A stretch of DNA of 27,727 nt from Glaciecola sp047637355 (GTDB lineage: Bacteria; Pseudomonadota; Gammaproteobacteria; Enterobacterales; Alteromonadaceae). The stretch lies in assembly GCA_047637355.1 (NCBI GenBank), contig JBLIKA010000038.1:1-27727 (forward strand). Direction: 5' to 3'. A model generated the notes under the pieces. The model was given only the letters and a program-made list of their open reading frames with translations, did no database searches and was not told the DNA's origin. Numbering within the stretch: position 1 is the stretch's first letter; each line of letters starts with the position of its first letter. This document shows, one piece after another, positions 16,516 to 25,038 of the stretch. The position numbers and the translations under genes were made by a program.

Positions 16516-17609
16516 CGTTCGCTTTGAGTCTTTTTTATAGATAAAAATAAAATGTGGTACGTTAGCGGAAAGCCAAGGCTACTCTCATCTTTACCACCTG
16601 TTTTCACCTGTGGAGATTGTTCATTCGCAGCTTGTAGTTGCTGGCGCATTTGTTCGTCGAGTTCAAGTAATTCTTGTCTGCTAATAGCAGATGAAGTTGG
16701 TGAATGACTGTTTTCGTCTGTTTGTGTGTCGTTACTTTTTGTTGCTGCCCCAACTCGTTTCAATGCCCTCAACATCTGCAAACTACTCTGATGCCATTCT
16801 GTAAAACTGCATATCTGTTGTTGTATATCTATTTGTGCATCTGCGCTGATGCTAACTTCATCCGTTTTTAAATTTTGAGTTGCATTCAGCCATTGTTTTT
16901 GACTAAAAAACTCATTCACTCTGGGTGCTAAACCAATGTTCTGCCATGCTTGTCGCAGTTCGTATAGGGAAGAGTCGAGCATAATAGCTAGTTGTGCGCA
17001 GCCACTAGTTGACAACACTCGAACAATTTCAGCAATCGCATTACTGGGCGAAGAACACCACTGCAATGCCATTGAGGAGTAGAGTGCATCAATAGAATGA
17101 GATTGCAGCGGCAAACTGTCTGCATCGCCATTACAATAAAGAATCGCTTTATCGGCAGCCGTCGCCCTCTCAGCATTATTCATCTGAGCGGCTTTTAACA
17201 TGCCATGAGAGATATCGATGGCTAAACAATTGTCTGCCATTTTTGCAAGTGCGCTAGTATGCGACCCGGTCCCACATCCTAAGTCTACCGAATATTTGCT
17301 GCGTCCACTAACAAGATCACCAAGCAGTTCAAAATTCACTTCAGCGATTTGCTTTTGCACTTGTGCATATTGATCGTAGCTATAACAGGCGGCCGAGAAA
17401 TGTTCAGCAACAAGCTTTTTATTTACTTGTTGAGTGCAACTTTGTGCCTTGTTATCTTGCTCAACATCAACGCAGTCAATCAGTTTCAGCTTATCTCTTT
17501 GTTTTTGACATATTGCGTCAGGTATTTGATTTACTAGAATCGGCGACTCATTTAGTGCATCAAGCGCTCTGTTAACTCCGATATACATGTCATTGACTGC
17601 GTACTTCAT
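16512..17609 (-). CDS. bioC: Malonyl-ACP O-methyltransferase BioC with N-terminal extension
   Basis: An S-adenosylmethionine-dependent methyltransferase that masks malonyl-ACP to start pimeloyl synthesis. The Rossmann core begins around residue 63 (VNKKLVAEHFSAAC), with motif I VDLGCGTGSHT at about 108-118, an acidic AIDIS loop, and the BioC segment SSMALQWC. The C-terminus FPLTYHILFL matches the BioC ending. The protein has 365 residues against the usual 250-270. The excess is a Cys/Gln-rich N-terminal region of about 60 residues and a polar insert (TKSNDTQTDENSHSP...) before the final strand. The ATG at 17609 overlaps the bioF stop by four bases, which supports the long form. The Val at the usual family start is encoded by GTA and cannot initiate. 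Confidence 0.9.
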   Translation of the reverse strand: MKYAVNDMYIGVNRALDALNESPILVNQIPDAICQKQRDKLKLIDCVDVEQDNKAQSCTQQVNKKLVAEHFSAACYSYDQYAQVQKQIAEVNFELLGDLVSGRSKYSVDLGCGTGSHTSALAKMADNCLAIDISHGMLKAAQMNNAERATAADKAILYCNGDADSLPLQSHSIDALYSSMALQWCSSPSNAIAEIVRVLSTSGCAQLAIMLDSSLYELRQAWQNIGLAPRVNEFFSQKQWLNATQNLKTDEVSISADAQIDIQQQICSFTEWHQSSLQMLRALKRVGAATKSNDTQTDENSHSPTSSAISRQELLELDEQMRQQLQAANEQSPQVKTGGKDESSLGFPLTYHILFLSIKKTQSER

Positions 17610-18862
17610 TCGCTTGCACCGTTTCCAAAACCCGTGTTGCGATGTTCTGAGGCTGTTAATGAATCCATAGCTATACTCAAAGAATCTACCAATGCATTAA
17701 TATCCTGAGCTTGATGAAGCGCACTAATCGTAATTCGCAGTCGATCTGAATGTTTAGGTACGGTTGGACTCCTAATCGCATTAACCCATATCCCTAAGCT
17801 TTTAAGATGATGACTCAATGCTAACGCTTTCACCGGTTCACCAATGACGATGGCTTGAATGGGTCCATCAACAGATAAAATTGGCAAGCCGGCTTCGGCT
17901 GCCAGCACTTTAAACACATCAATATTCTGATTCAACGCTTCACGCTCTATTCCCTTGCGCATTATTTGCAAGCTTGTTCTTGTCGCTCGCGCCTGTGCAG
18001 CTGGCATTGCGGTGCTGTAAACGTAATGCTTGGAGAAGTTGACCATATATTCAACAAGCTCATTTGAACCTGCTATAAATGCGCCTTGAGTACCGATTGC
18101 CTTGCCAAAAGTGCCCATCAATACATCGATTTTAGGTACATGTGACGTTGATTTTTGCATTGGTATTACTGAGCTTCCCATTCCGTTTTTACCAATACAA
18201 CCTATCGCGTGGGCATCATCAACCATTAACCATGCATCTGAGGCCATGTTGTCTAATGTCGTCGCAATGCCGGGTATATCACCCCTATCACCATCCATAC
18301 TGAAAATGCCCTCGGTGACAACTAAGGTGTCAGTATTTGGCATTAACTTAGATTGTAAATGTTCGAGGTCGTTGTGCTTGAATCTTGAGAATACTGGCTT
18401 TTGGGGGACACTATTAAGTTGCATAGCGCTGTCGATGAATGACGCATGCATTAGTTTGTCCGCGAGGATGCAGCGCGACGTTTGAGAACCTAAATTTGCG
18501 CATTGAAAAAGCGCCTGACACAGTGCCTGGTTAGCGGCAAAACCACTTGAGAAGAGTAAGGCATTGTCGAACGGCGTGTGCTCGCAAATATCCTCTTCTA
18601 ACAATTTATGCTCACGAGAATAGCCTGTAACTACCGAAGACGCGCTGCTGCTAGCCCCATATAAACTCAAACCTTCGGCAAAACTCTGCAATACTGCTGG
18701 ATGTTGACTCAAGCCTAAATAATCGTTACTCGAAAAGTTTATATAATGCTTACCATCAACTTCAATAATAGCTTGGCTATTATTAGCAACTTCCACTCGT
18801 TTTCTGAGCAAAGAGTCAATTACTCTTTGCTCCAGCTCTATTTTTAAAAAATCAAAGGCCAT
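17606..18862 (-). CDS. bioF: 8-amino-7-oxononanoate synthase
   Basis: A 418-residue PLP-dependent alpha-oxoamine synthase joining L-alanine to pimeloyl-ACP (or pimeloyl-CoA) in biotin synthesis. Visible landmarks are NFSSNDYLGLS, SSGFAANQA, the substrate/PLP pair D215 and H218 in DDAHAIG, and the Schiff-base lysine K254 in MGTFGKAIGTQGAF. It is about 30 residues longer than E. coli BioF (384), partly from a C-terminal tail. Its ATG shares one base with the bioB stop (TAATG), and its stop overlaps the bioC start, so the whole bioBFCD operon is tightly coupled. Confidence 0.96.
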   Translation of the reverse strand: MAFDFLKIELEQRVIDSLLRKRVEVANNSQAIIEVDGKHYINFSSNDYLGLSQHPAVLQSFAEGLSLYGASSSASSVVTGYSREHKLLEEDICEHTPFDNALLFSSGFAANQALCQALFQCANLGSQTSRCILADKLMHASFIDSAMQLNSVPQKPVFSRFKHNDLEHLQSKLMPNTDTLVVTEGIFSMDGDRGDIPGIATTLDNMASDAWLMVDDAHAIGCIGKNGMGSSVIPMQKSTSHVPKIDVLMGTFGKAIGTQGAFIAGSNELVEYMVNFSKHYVYSTAMPAAQARATRTSLQIMRKGIEREALNQNIDVFKVLAAEAGLPILSVDGPIQAIVIGEPVKALALSHHLKSLGIWVNAIRSPTVPKHSDRLRITISALHQAQDINALVDSLSIAMDSLTASEHRNTGFGNGASE

Positions 18863-20016
18863 TAGCTTAAAGACTTCTCCTGCTGACTTTTAGCTTCCTC
18901 TTTTGCAGCTTTACTATCTGCATTGGGCTTGCTTGTCTTCGCAGCTGCATCGACATATAGCGAGGCATTTTGCTGTTGCGAAATTTCGTCTGTTAGCGCC
19001 GCTTCAAATGCTTCATCCGAGTAATCTTTGGTTTGCTTTGAATTGATCCCCAGCTTATTGAACAACATGACATCTTCTTGAGTTTCTGGATTTGACGTTG
19101 TTAACAATTTACATCCGTAAAAAATACTGTTCGCCCCCCCCATAAAACATAATGCCTGCATTTGTTCATTCATTGATTCGCGTCCAGCCGACAAACGCAC
19201 AAAAGATTGAGGCATCATAATGCGCGCAACAGCGATTGTACGAATGAATTCAAATGGTTCTAAATCATCAACAGAATCTAGCGGCGTACCCTCTACTTTG
19301 ACCAGCATATTAATTGGAACACTTTCTGGCTGTTGGCCAAGGTTCGCGAGTTGCACTAATAAACTGGAACGGTCATCACCGGTTTCGCCCATACCAACGA
19401 TACCGCCAGCACATACATGCATGCCCGAATCACGGACATTACTAAGGGTATCTAGACGGTCTTGATAGATTCTAGTGGTAATAATGTCGCCATAAAATTC
19501 AGGCGATGTATCTAGGTTATGGTTATAGTAATCCAAACCTGCTTGTTTAAGAGTTAACGCTTGCTCGCGAGTTAACATTCCTAAGGTCATGCAGGTTTCA
19601 AGACCCAACTTTTTCACTTCGCGTACCATGTCTGTAACATACGCCATGTCACGATCCTTGGGATTACGCCATGCGGCCCCCATGCAAAAACGGGTAGAGC
19701 CGGCTTCTTTAGCTTCTTTAGCACGCTCAATAACTTTACTTATTTCCATCAAACGTTCTTTTTCCAGACCTGTGTCATAACGAGCGCTTTGAGGGCAATA
19801 TGCACAATCCTCTGGACACGCACCTGTTTTAATCGACAATAGCGTGCTTACTTGAACGTAGTTTGGATCAAAGTGAGCTCTGTGCACCAATTGTGCTTGA
19901 AACAACAAATCATTGAAGGGCAAAGCATATAGCTTATTTACTTCAGGGATAGTCCAATCATGTCTTGGTTCAAATTGATTATTTTGTGGTTTAGCTGAAG
20001 TCGCGGAAATGTTCAT
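18862..20016 (-). CDS. bioB: Biotin synthase (radical SAM)
   Basis: A 384-residue radical-SAM enzyme that inserts sulfur into dethiobiotin. The [4Fe-4S] ligands are C67, C71 and C74 in GACPEDCAYCPQS. The [2Fe-2S] ligands expected at C97, C128, C188 and R260 in E. coli appear at C111, C142, C202 and R274, all shifted by 14, so the active site is complete. The extra length over E. coli (346) is partly at the N-terminus and mostly a C-terminal tail of about 30 residues rich in Lys, Ala, Ser and Gln, likely disordered. It is the first gene of bioBFCD, transcribed from the promoter/operator shared with bioA. A short AGG lies before the ATG. Confidence 0.97.
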   Translation of the reverse strand: MNISATSAKPQNNQFEPRHDWTIPEVNKLYALPFNDLLFQAQLVHRAHFDPNYVQVSTLLSIKTGACPEDCAYCPQSARYDTGLEKERLMEISKVIERAKEAKEAGSTRFCMGAAWRNPKDRDMAYVTDMVREVKKLGLETCMTLGMLTREQALTLKQAGLDYYNHNLDTSPEFYGDIITTRIYQDRLDTLSNVRDSGMHVCAGGIVGMGETGDDRSSLLVQLANLGQQPESVPINMLVKVEGTPLDSVDDLEPFEFIRTIAVARIMMPQSFVRLSAGRESMNEQMQALCFMGGANSIFYGCKLLTTSNPETQEDVMLFNKLGINSKQTKDYSDEAFEAALTDEISQQQNASLYVDAAAKTSKPNADSKAAKEEAKSQQEKSLS

Positions 20017-20091
20017 GAATACCTATTGTCCTTGTTAGTCCCTTCAATTTTTATCGTGCTTATAGGGTTTACTAATCTTATTATGTCCACT

Positions 20092-20119
20092 AGTCTATGC
20101 GACCCGGTAAAGTTGTCAA
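20092..20119 (-). promoter_or_regulatory. bioBFCD promoter
   Basis: On the minus strand a perfect -35 box TTGACA (20119-20114) is followed, after 16 bases, by TAGACT (20097-20092), which matches TATAAT at four of six positions. Transcription would begin near 20085, giving a leader of about 70 bases before bioB. The -35 box lies inside the 19-base palindrome and inside the candidate BirA operator, as expected for a biotin-repressed promoter. Confidence 0.55.
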
Positions 20120-20145
20120 CTTTACTAACACAAAAAACTGTACAG
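20107..20145. promoter_or_regulatory. Candidate BirA (biotin repressor) operator with embedded palindrome
   Basis: TTGTCAACT (20113-20121) and ACTGTACAG (20137-20145) are separated by 15 bases. The E. coli-type BirA site is TTGTAAACC-N15-GGTTTACAA; the halves match 7 of 9 and 5 of 9. The right half is weak, but spacing and location between bioB and bioA are right. The left half sits in the perfect 19-base palindrome GTAAAGTTGTCAACTTTAC (20107-20125), which may itself be the protein target. An 8-base direct repeat TTTACTAA occurs at 20068 and 20121, 53 bases apart. Confidence 0.45.
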
Positions 20146-20156
20146 CAGGTTACTAT

Positions 20157-21437
20157 TTGAACAATATTCAGTTTGACAAACGCCATATATGGCATCCATA
20201 TACGTCAGCAATAAACCCCCTTCCTTGTTATGAAGTTGTGGGAGCTGAAGGTGTAGAGCTAACATTAGCTGGCGGTGAAAAGCTTATTGATGGCATGTCA
20301 TCATGGTGGGCAGCAGTTCATGGGTATAATCATACTGCGCTGAATCGGGCGGCACATAAACAAATCGACGCTTTTTCACATGTGATGTTTGGTGGTATTA
20401 CCCACCAGCCAGCAGTAGATTTATGTCGTAAATTAATAGACATGACACCCGACGGCTTAAACCGAGTATTCCTAGCAGACTCAGGTTCTGTTGCAGTTGA
20501 AGTCGCGATTAAAATGGCATTGCAATATTGGGCATGTCAGGGACATTCACAAAAAACCAAGCTCATCGCGCCGCGCAATGGCTATCATGGCGACACGTTT
20601 GCGGCCATGTCAGTATGTGACCCAGTAAATGGGATGCACAGCTTGTTTCAAAAAAATCTGGTAGAGCACTTCTTCGCTCCGGCCCCACAAACTCGATTCG
20701 ATCAAACTTGGAATGCTGATGACGTCTTACCGATGCGAGAAATCCTAGAGCAACATCATCATGAAATAGCAGCCTTAATACTTGAACCGGTAGTGCAAGG
20801 CGCGGGCGGAATGCGTTTGTATCATCCGGAGTATGTTAAAGCTTGCCGAAAACTCTGTGATGAATTTAACGTCCTGCTTATTTGTGATGAAATAGCGACT
20901 GGCTTCGGAAGAACAGGCAAATTGTTCGCTTGTGAGTATGCGCAAATTAGTCCAGATATTTTATGCTTAGGCAAAGCACTAACGGGCGGTTATTTAACTA
21001 TGGCAGCAACATTATGCACAGACGAAGTTGCAGAAGGTACTTGTGTTGGCGATCCTGGCGTCTTTATGCATGGACCAACTTACATGGGTAATCCATTGGC
21101 ATGCGCTATTGCTAATGCAAGTATTGATTTAATTCTCGAGGGAACGTGGCAGCGACAAATCCCTCTTATAGAAAAACAATTACTCAAAGAGCTTGGGCCT
21201 CTGAATACTTATGCATCAGTTGCCGACGTTCGAGTGCTAGGCGCTATCGGTGTGGTCGAAATGAAACAGCCAGTCAATGTCGCGGACATTCAAAAGATAT
21301 TTGTAAAACAAGGCGTGTGGATCAGGCCGTTTGGTAAACTCATTTACATCATGCCACCTTACATAATTGAGCCTGAGCAACTGAGCAAACTGACTTCTGC
21401 AATTGATATCGCTATCAATCGACTATATCCAAACTAG
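20157..21437 (+). CDS. bioA: Adenosylmethionine-8-amino-7-oxononanoate aminotransferase
   Basis: A class III PLP aminotransferase making 7,8-diaminopelargonic acid with S-adenosylmethionine as amino donor. Landmarks are FDKRHIWHPYTS, DGMSSWWAAVHGYNH, HVMFGGITH, ADSGSVAVEVA, RNGYHGDTFAAMS, CDEIATGFGRTG and the PLP lysine in CLGKALTGGY. The frame opens with an ATG at 20097, but that codon lies in the predicted bioB -10 box and upstream of the BirA-like operator. A TTG at 20157 has AGCAGG seven bases before it and gives 426 residues with the lysine at 273, against 429 and 274 in E. coli BioA. I therefore prefer TTG 20157, with ATG 20097 (446 residues) as alternative. Its stop overlaps the convergent glrR stop. 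Confidence 0.93.
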   Translation: MNNIQFDKRHIWHPYTSAINPLPCYEVVGAEGVELTLAGGEKLIDGMSSWWAAVHGYNHTALNRAAHKQIDAFSHVMFGGITHQPAVDLCRKLIDMTPDGLNRVFLADSGSVAVEVAIKMALQYWACQGHSQKTKLIAPRNGYHGDTFAAMSVCDPVNGMHSLFQKNLVEHFFAPAPQTRFDQTWNADDVLPMREILEQHHHEIAALILEPVVQGAGGMRLYHPEYVKACRKLCDEFNVLLICDEIATGFGRTGKLFACEYAQISPDILCLGKALTGGYLTMAATLCTDEVAEGTCVGDPGVFMHGPTYMGNPLACAIANASIDLILEGTWQRQIPLIEKQLLKELGPLNTYASVADVRVLGAIGVVEMKQPVNVADIQKIFVKQGVWIRPFGKLIYIMPPYIIEPEQLSKLTSAIDIAINRLYPN

Positions 21438-22819
21438 TCTTTGGTGTTACGAAAATCAGCTGCATTAAGACCGTGTTTTTTCACTAGCTTGTGCATATCT
21501 GTTCGATTGCGTCCAGCAAGGTCGGAGGCGTGTGTAACGTTACCGTCGGCAAGCTGTAATAACCGACACAAATATTGATACTCAAAAGAATCTCTTGCCT
21601 CGGTAAGCGTCGGCCAGTTTTGTGATAGCTCAGACAACGCTTGTTCAACCAGGCTCAAGGGGATAACCGGGGTATGAGTTAGTGCCACGCACTGCTCAAC
21701 CACATTGACCAGTTGTCTTACGTTACCAGGCCAATCACTGGTGACCAAAAGCTTAAGTGCATCAGTTGCGAATCTAGTCACTTTTACGCCATGCCTTTCA
21801 GCACTTTGTTTTAGTAAATGATCGGCTAATAAAGGAATGTCTTCAAAACGCTCTTTCAATGAAGGTATACGTAAATTGACTACATTCAAACGATAATATA
21901 AATCTTCCCTAAAGCGGCCCTCTTCCATCTCATTCAGCAAATCTTTATGCGTTGCCGAAATAATCCGAACATCAATATCAATGTTAGTCGCACTGCCGAC
22001 GGGTCGAACCGTTCTCTCTTGTATTGCCCGAAGTAATTTTACTTGTAAAGACGTTGGCATATCTCCAATTTCATCTAAAAAAAGAGTGCCGCCATGTGCT
22101 TGCCTAAATAATCCGATTGATGATTGCACTGCGCCTGTAAATGCACCTTTTGTATGACCAAACAATTCCGACTCAAGTAAATTTTCGGGCAGCGCACCGC
22201 AGTTTATCGCCACGAACGGCTTGTTTATGCGATCGCTCGCCTTATGAATGGCTTTTGCAAGTAACTCTTTGCCTGTTCCGCTAGCACCATTAATTAATAC
22301 ACTTACATTTTTACTCGCAATACGATGTGCCTGATGCAGTAACTTGGTCATTTCAGGTGCACGTGTGACTATGTCCTTGCACCAATCTCCGATATCGCTT
22401 GTTGTCTTTTTGCGTGTAGCACGCGCCAATACGTTTCTTAACTCATCATGATCTATAGGTTTTGTAAGAAATCCAAAGACCCCTTTCTGGGTAGCTGCTA
22501 CAGCATCTTTGATAGTGCCGTGCGCAGTCATTAACACCACCGGCAAATTATTATAACGATGAAGTATTTCATCAAAAAAGCTCAAACCATCTAAACCCGG
22601 CATGCGAATATCGCTCAACACAACATCAAATTTATTATTAAACATAATGCGTAACGCTTTGGTTGCATTTTCGGATGATGTCACCTCATAGCCCTCGCCT
22701 TGTAAACGGATCGTTAATAGGCGTAATAAGTTTTCGTCATCTTCAACTAACAACAAACTAGGCTTGTTTTTAGCCTCGCTGACTGGCGATTTATGACTTT
22801 CTATTGGGATTGTGGTCAT
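21434..22819 (-). CDS. glrR: Sigma-54-dependent response regulator GlrR (QseF)
   Basis: A 461-residue enhancer-binding protein. The receiver domain (about 20-135) has the acidic pair in VEDD, phospho-acceptor Asp70 and K120 in TKP. The AAA+ domain has Walker A GASGTGKE (178-185), the sigma-54 contact loop GAFTGA (225-230), Walker B TLFLDE (about 245-250) and arginine-finger region FREDLYYRLNV. A Fis-type helix-turn-helix lies near 430-455. Phosphorylated by GlrK, it activates sigma-54 promoters after binding TGTC-N10-GACA sites in enterobacteria; an exact copy of that site lies at 25579-25596. It is the last gene of the operon, its start overlapping the qseG stop by four bases. Its stop shares the palindrome CTAG with the bioA stop. 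Confidence 0.93.
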   Translation of the reverse strand: MTTIPIESHKSPVSEAKNKPSLLLVEDDENLLRLLTIRLQGEGYEVTSSENATKALRIMFNNKFDVVLSDIRMPGLDGLSFFDEILHRYNNLPVVLMTAHGTIKDAVAATQKGVFGFLTKPIDHDELRNVLARATRKKTTSDIGDWCKDIVTRAPEMTKLLHQAHRIASKNVSVLINGASGTGKELLAKAIHKASDRINKPFVAINCGALPENLLESELFGHTKGAFTGAVQSSIGLFRQAHGGTLFLDEIGDMPTSLQVKLLRAIQERTVRPVGSATNIDIDVRIISATHKDLLNEMEEGRFREDLYYRLNVVNLRIPSLKERFEDIPLLADHLLKQSAERHGVKVTRFATDALKLLVTSDWPGNVRQLVNVVEQCVALTHTPVIPLSLVEQALSELSQNWPTLTEARDSFEYQYLCRLLQLADGNVTHASDLAGRNRTDMHKLVKKHGLNAADFRNTKD

Positions 22820-23415
22820 TTACTGTCAGTCCTATTTTTATTAACCATTGACGCCTCAATATCGAGCAATTGCTTAACTTGTTCGCGTTGGTTTTCTATC
22901 TCTGTATTTTTTAGTAAAAGTTGAATTTCTTGAGCTACAATTGTCTTCTCTTGGCGATTGTTAACCTTACTCAAAATAGTGATCGCAGACTCTAATTCCA
23001 GTAACTGTTGGCTTGGTTGGAATATAAGAATATCCAACACATGAGTCATTGATTTGTCAGTTACTAATTTTAGCTCTTCAATCCATCTTTGTGCCCGCAA
23101 GCGATTACGATATGGTGTATCGTTACCTTGGCTCAATAACACTTTTTTGAGAAGTGATTTAGGGTCTTGCGGCAAGGCTTCAATCATGTCGCTCCTCATT
23201 GGCCATGGAATAGTCGACGATAAGATCAACTTTTCTGACCAAGCATCCAGATTACAATATTCCTCAAAATAGGCAATTGAATCCTGGCTCTCACAATATT
23301 TTGTCGCCATTAAACTAGCTACTTCGCTTGGTTCGCTTAGCTCGCTTTTTAATGATTTTAGCAAGCTACAACCGGGCAGTGAAATCATAGCCAATAAAAT
23401 AAGCAAAATTTTCAT
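22816..23415 (-). CDS. qseG: QseG-like outer-membrane lipoprotein of the GlrKR system
   Basis: A 199-residue lipoprotein. The signal peptide MKILLILLAMISLPGC ends in the lipobox LPGC, with Cys16 as lipidated residue. The residues after Cys are S and L, not Asp, which favours transport to the outer membrane. The C-terminal half is strongly helical with probable coiled coil (about 140-195, Gln/Glu/Lys-rich). In E. coli the gene between glrK and glrR is qseG (yfhG), whose lipoprotein interacts with the sensor kinase; position and architecture match, although overall similarity is hard to judge by eye. Four-base overlap with glrR and a one-base TAATG-type junction with glrK imply coupled translation. 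Confidence 0.8.
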   Translation of the reverse strand: MKILLILLAMISLPGCSLLKSLKSELSEPSEVASLMATKYCESQDSIAYFEEYCNLDAWSEKLILSSTIPWPMRSDMIEALPQDPKSLLKKVLLSQGNDTPYRNRLRAQRWIEELKLVTDKSMTHVLDILIFQPSQQLLELESAITILSKVNNRQEKTIVAQEIQLLLKNTEIENQREQVKQLLDIEASMVNKNRTDSK

Positions 23416-24917
23416 TATGCATCCTTTCTCGGTAATTTAATTCTGAAACACACCTCAGCGTAACTAACATTAACAATGTTGACCGAACCACCGAGTAATC
23501 CAGCACAATCGGAAACAATAGATAAGCCCAAGCCAGCACCAATAACTCTATCATTACGCATGAATTCGCCTCGTTTAAATGGTTCAAAGATGTTTTTACG
23601 CGCTTCACCAGAGATTGCATTTCCATGATTAGCTACATCTAAAATGAAATTATTACTATCAAGTGTCACTGACACATAAATTTTAGTTTGTTGTGCACCA
23701 TGTGCTATCGCATTTGAGATTAGGTTATCCAATATGCGTCTAAACAGCTCTGCATCAGTGTGTATATCTACTGCCTTATCGTCTACATCAACCTCGACAA
23801 CACAACCCGATTGTTTCAACGCTAAACCGTTTTGAGTTAAGCATTCTTGAATAATAGTGGCACTGTTAACATCTTCAATTGAAGGTTCTGCTTGCTGTAA
23901 TAAAGCGTTGTAATCTAGTAATTTTTCAATCAGCAAGTTTAGTCTCATTGTAGAGGCCTGAAGCAAGGTTACGACTTCTTTTTGCTGAACGCTTAATGGC
24001 CCTACCATTTCTTCAGCCAGCAATGCACACCCTTCTTTGAAGCTAGCAAGTGGCGTTTTTAATTCGTGCGATGCATGTCGCAATAACGCGGTTCTTACTT
24101 TTTCAAGTTGCTGAATCCGAGTGTGTAAAGAAAACAAAGCTTTTTCAACGGCAATTAATTCACGTGGTCCTGACGCCGATTTTGCTGGCAGATCGTTTTG
24201 CTTCTCAGCAATAGCGCCAATGATACTTTTTAACTTATTTACCGGCTTTGTAATTAATTTAGTAGCAAAAATGATGAGGGTCAATGATAAAATCGTTAAC
24301 AATGCGGTTGACCACGCCTGTTTTTGCTGCAATTTAGATAAATAATCTTGCTGCATTGATACGCGCTGATTGACAGTATCACCGACTTCGGCACTCAATT
24401 TACTAATGGCTAAACGAAATGACTGCAGATGTGCATCTAGGACTATCTTGTTCGTCATAGAACTATAATTTTCAAGTTGAATGAGTTGCCGATGCAAGTA
24501 TACGCATGCATCCGAATTTTTGAGCTGCTGGCAGAAAGGAGTTAGCTGTTCTTGAAACAGATTCAGTGAGTCGTCATTAAGTTGTTTAAGGGTAGCATTA
24601 GGGAGGACGAAGTGCTGCCGCAGCAATCTTTCAATATCTAGGGCCATATTTTCTAGGTTTCTAATAGTGCCCGTTGTCTTAACAAAAAACTGTGTTTCTC
24701 TTACCGTACTGTCATTTAATTTAGCTAAATCACTCTGACTTTGCCATAGCAGAGTAAGCAACGGCACTAGAGCAACAAGAAAGCTACCAAGAATGAGTTG
24801 TTTGAGAGACCGTATTTTCACGTGACGAAATAATTTCAATTTAATTTTACGGAGCATTACATAGACAGGTCTTTGCATCAATAGTTGCATTTTGATAACA
24901 CTGCGAAATTGGCCCAC
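23415..24917 (-). CDS. glrK: Sensor histidine kinase GlrK (QseE)
   Basis: A 500-residue membrane kinase that phosphorylates GlrR. Transmembrane helix 1 is at about 41-58 and helix 2 at about 203-222, enclosing a periplasmic sensor region of about 140 residues. A HAMP linker (KPVNKLK onward) follows, then the H-box HASHELKTPL with phospho-His284, N-box DNLISNAIAHG and G-box GAGLGLSIVSD. All catalytic boxes are intact. The frame begins with GTG 24917, but E. coli GlrK has a much shorter lead before helix 1. ATG codons at 24890, 24878 and 24857 are alternatives, and 24857 gives the most normal N-terminus; none has a convincing Shine-Dalgarno sequence. First gene of glrK-qseG-glrR. Confidence 0.92.
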   Translation of the reverse strand: MGQFRSVIKMQLLMQRPVYVMLRKIKLKLFRHVKIRSLKQLILGSFLVALVPLLTLLWQSQSDLAKLNDSTVRETQFFVKTTGTIRNLENMALDIERLLRQHFVLPNATLKQLNDDSLNLFQEQLTPFCQQLKNSDACVYLHRQLIQLENYSSMTNKIVLDAHLQSFRLAISKLSAEVGDTVNQRVSMQQDYLSKLQQKQAWSTALLTILSLTLIIFATKLITKPVNKLKSIIGAIAEKQNDLPAKSASGPRELIAVEKALFSLHTRIQQLEKVRTALLRHASHELKTPLASFKEGCALLAEEMVGPLSVQQKEVVTLLQASTMRLNLLIEKLLDYNALLQQAEPSIEDVNSATIIQECLTQNGLALKQSGCVVEVDVDDKAVDIHTDAELFRRILDNLISNAIAHGAQQTKIYVSVTLDSNNFILDVANHGNAISGEARKNIFEPFKRGEFMRNDRVIGAGLGLSIVSDCAGLLGGSVNIVNVSYAEVCFRIKLPRKDA

Positions 24918-24995
24918 TCATCCATGTATTGAGCCTTAAACTCAGATAATAAACAATTTGATAAACACATTTATTGAAGTATGAAATATCGTATT

Positions 24996-25023
24996 AATTT
25001 TTGTATACATGAATTTTTGTATA
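24996..25023. repeat. 12-base direct repeat upstream of glrK
   Basis: AATTTTTGTATA occurs at 24996-25007 and again at 25012-25023, a 16-base period. It lies in the 121-base gap between the EF-hand gene and glrK, where the glrK promoter should be. The sequence is A/T-rich, so it may be chance; otherwise it may be a binding site for a regulator of glrK. Confidence 0.4.
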
Positions 25024-25038
25024 AACAGTATCCACATA

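Noticed and set aside
20042..20074. BirA site using GGTTTACTA at 20066-20074 as right half
   Set aside because: The right half fits 8 of 9, but the sequence 15 bases upstream matches the left half at only about three of nine positions.
24996..25023. Direct repeats as a CRISPR remnant
   Set aside because: There are only two 12-base units with a 4-base spacer and no cas genes; this is not a CRISPR array.
24918..25038. A GlmY-like small RNA gene directly upstream of glrK
   Set aside because: The gap is A/T-rich, has no stable hairpin with a T-run, and no TGTC-N10-GACA or -24/-12 box of its own. An RNA from the promoter near 25347 remains possible but is not shown.
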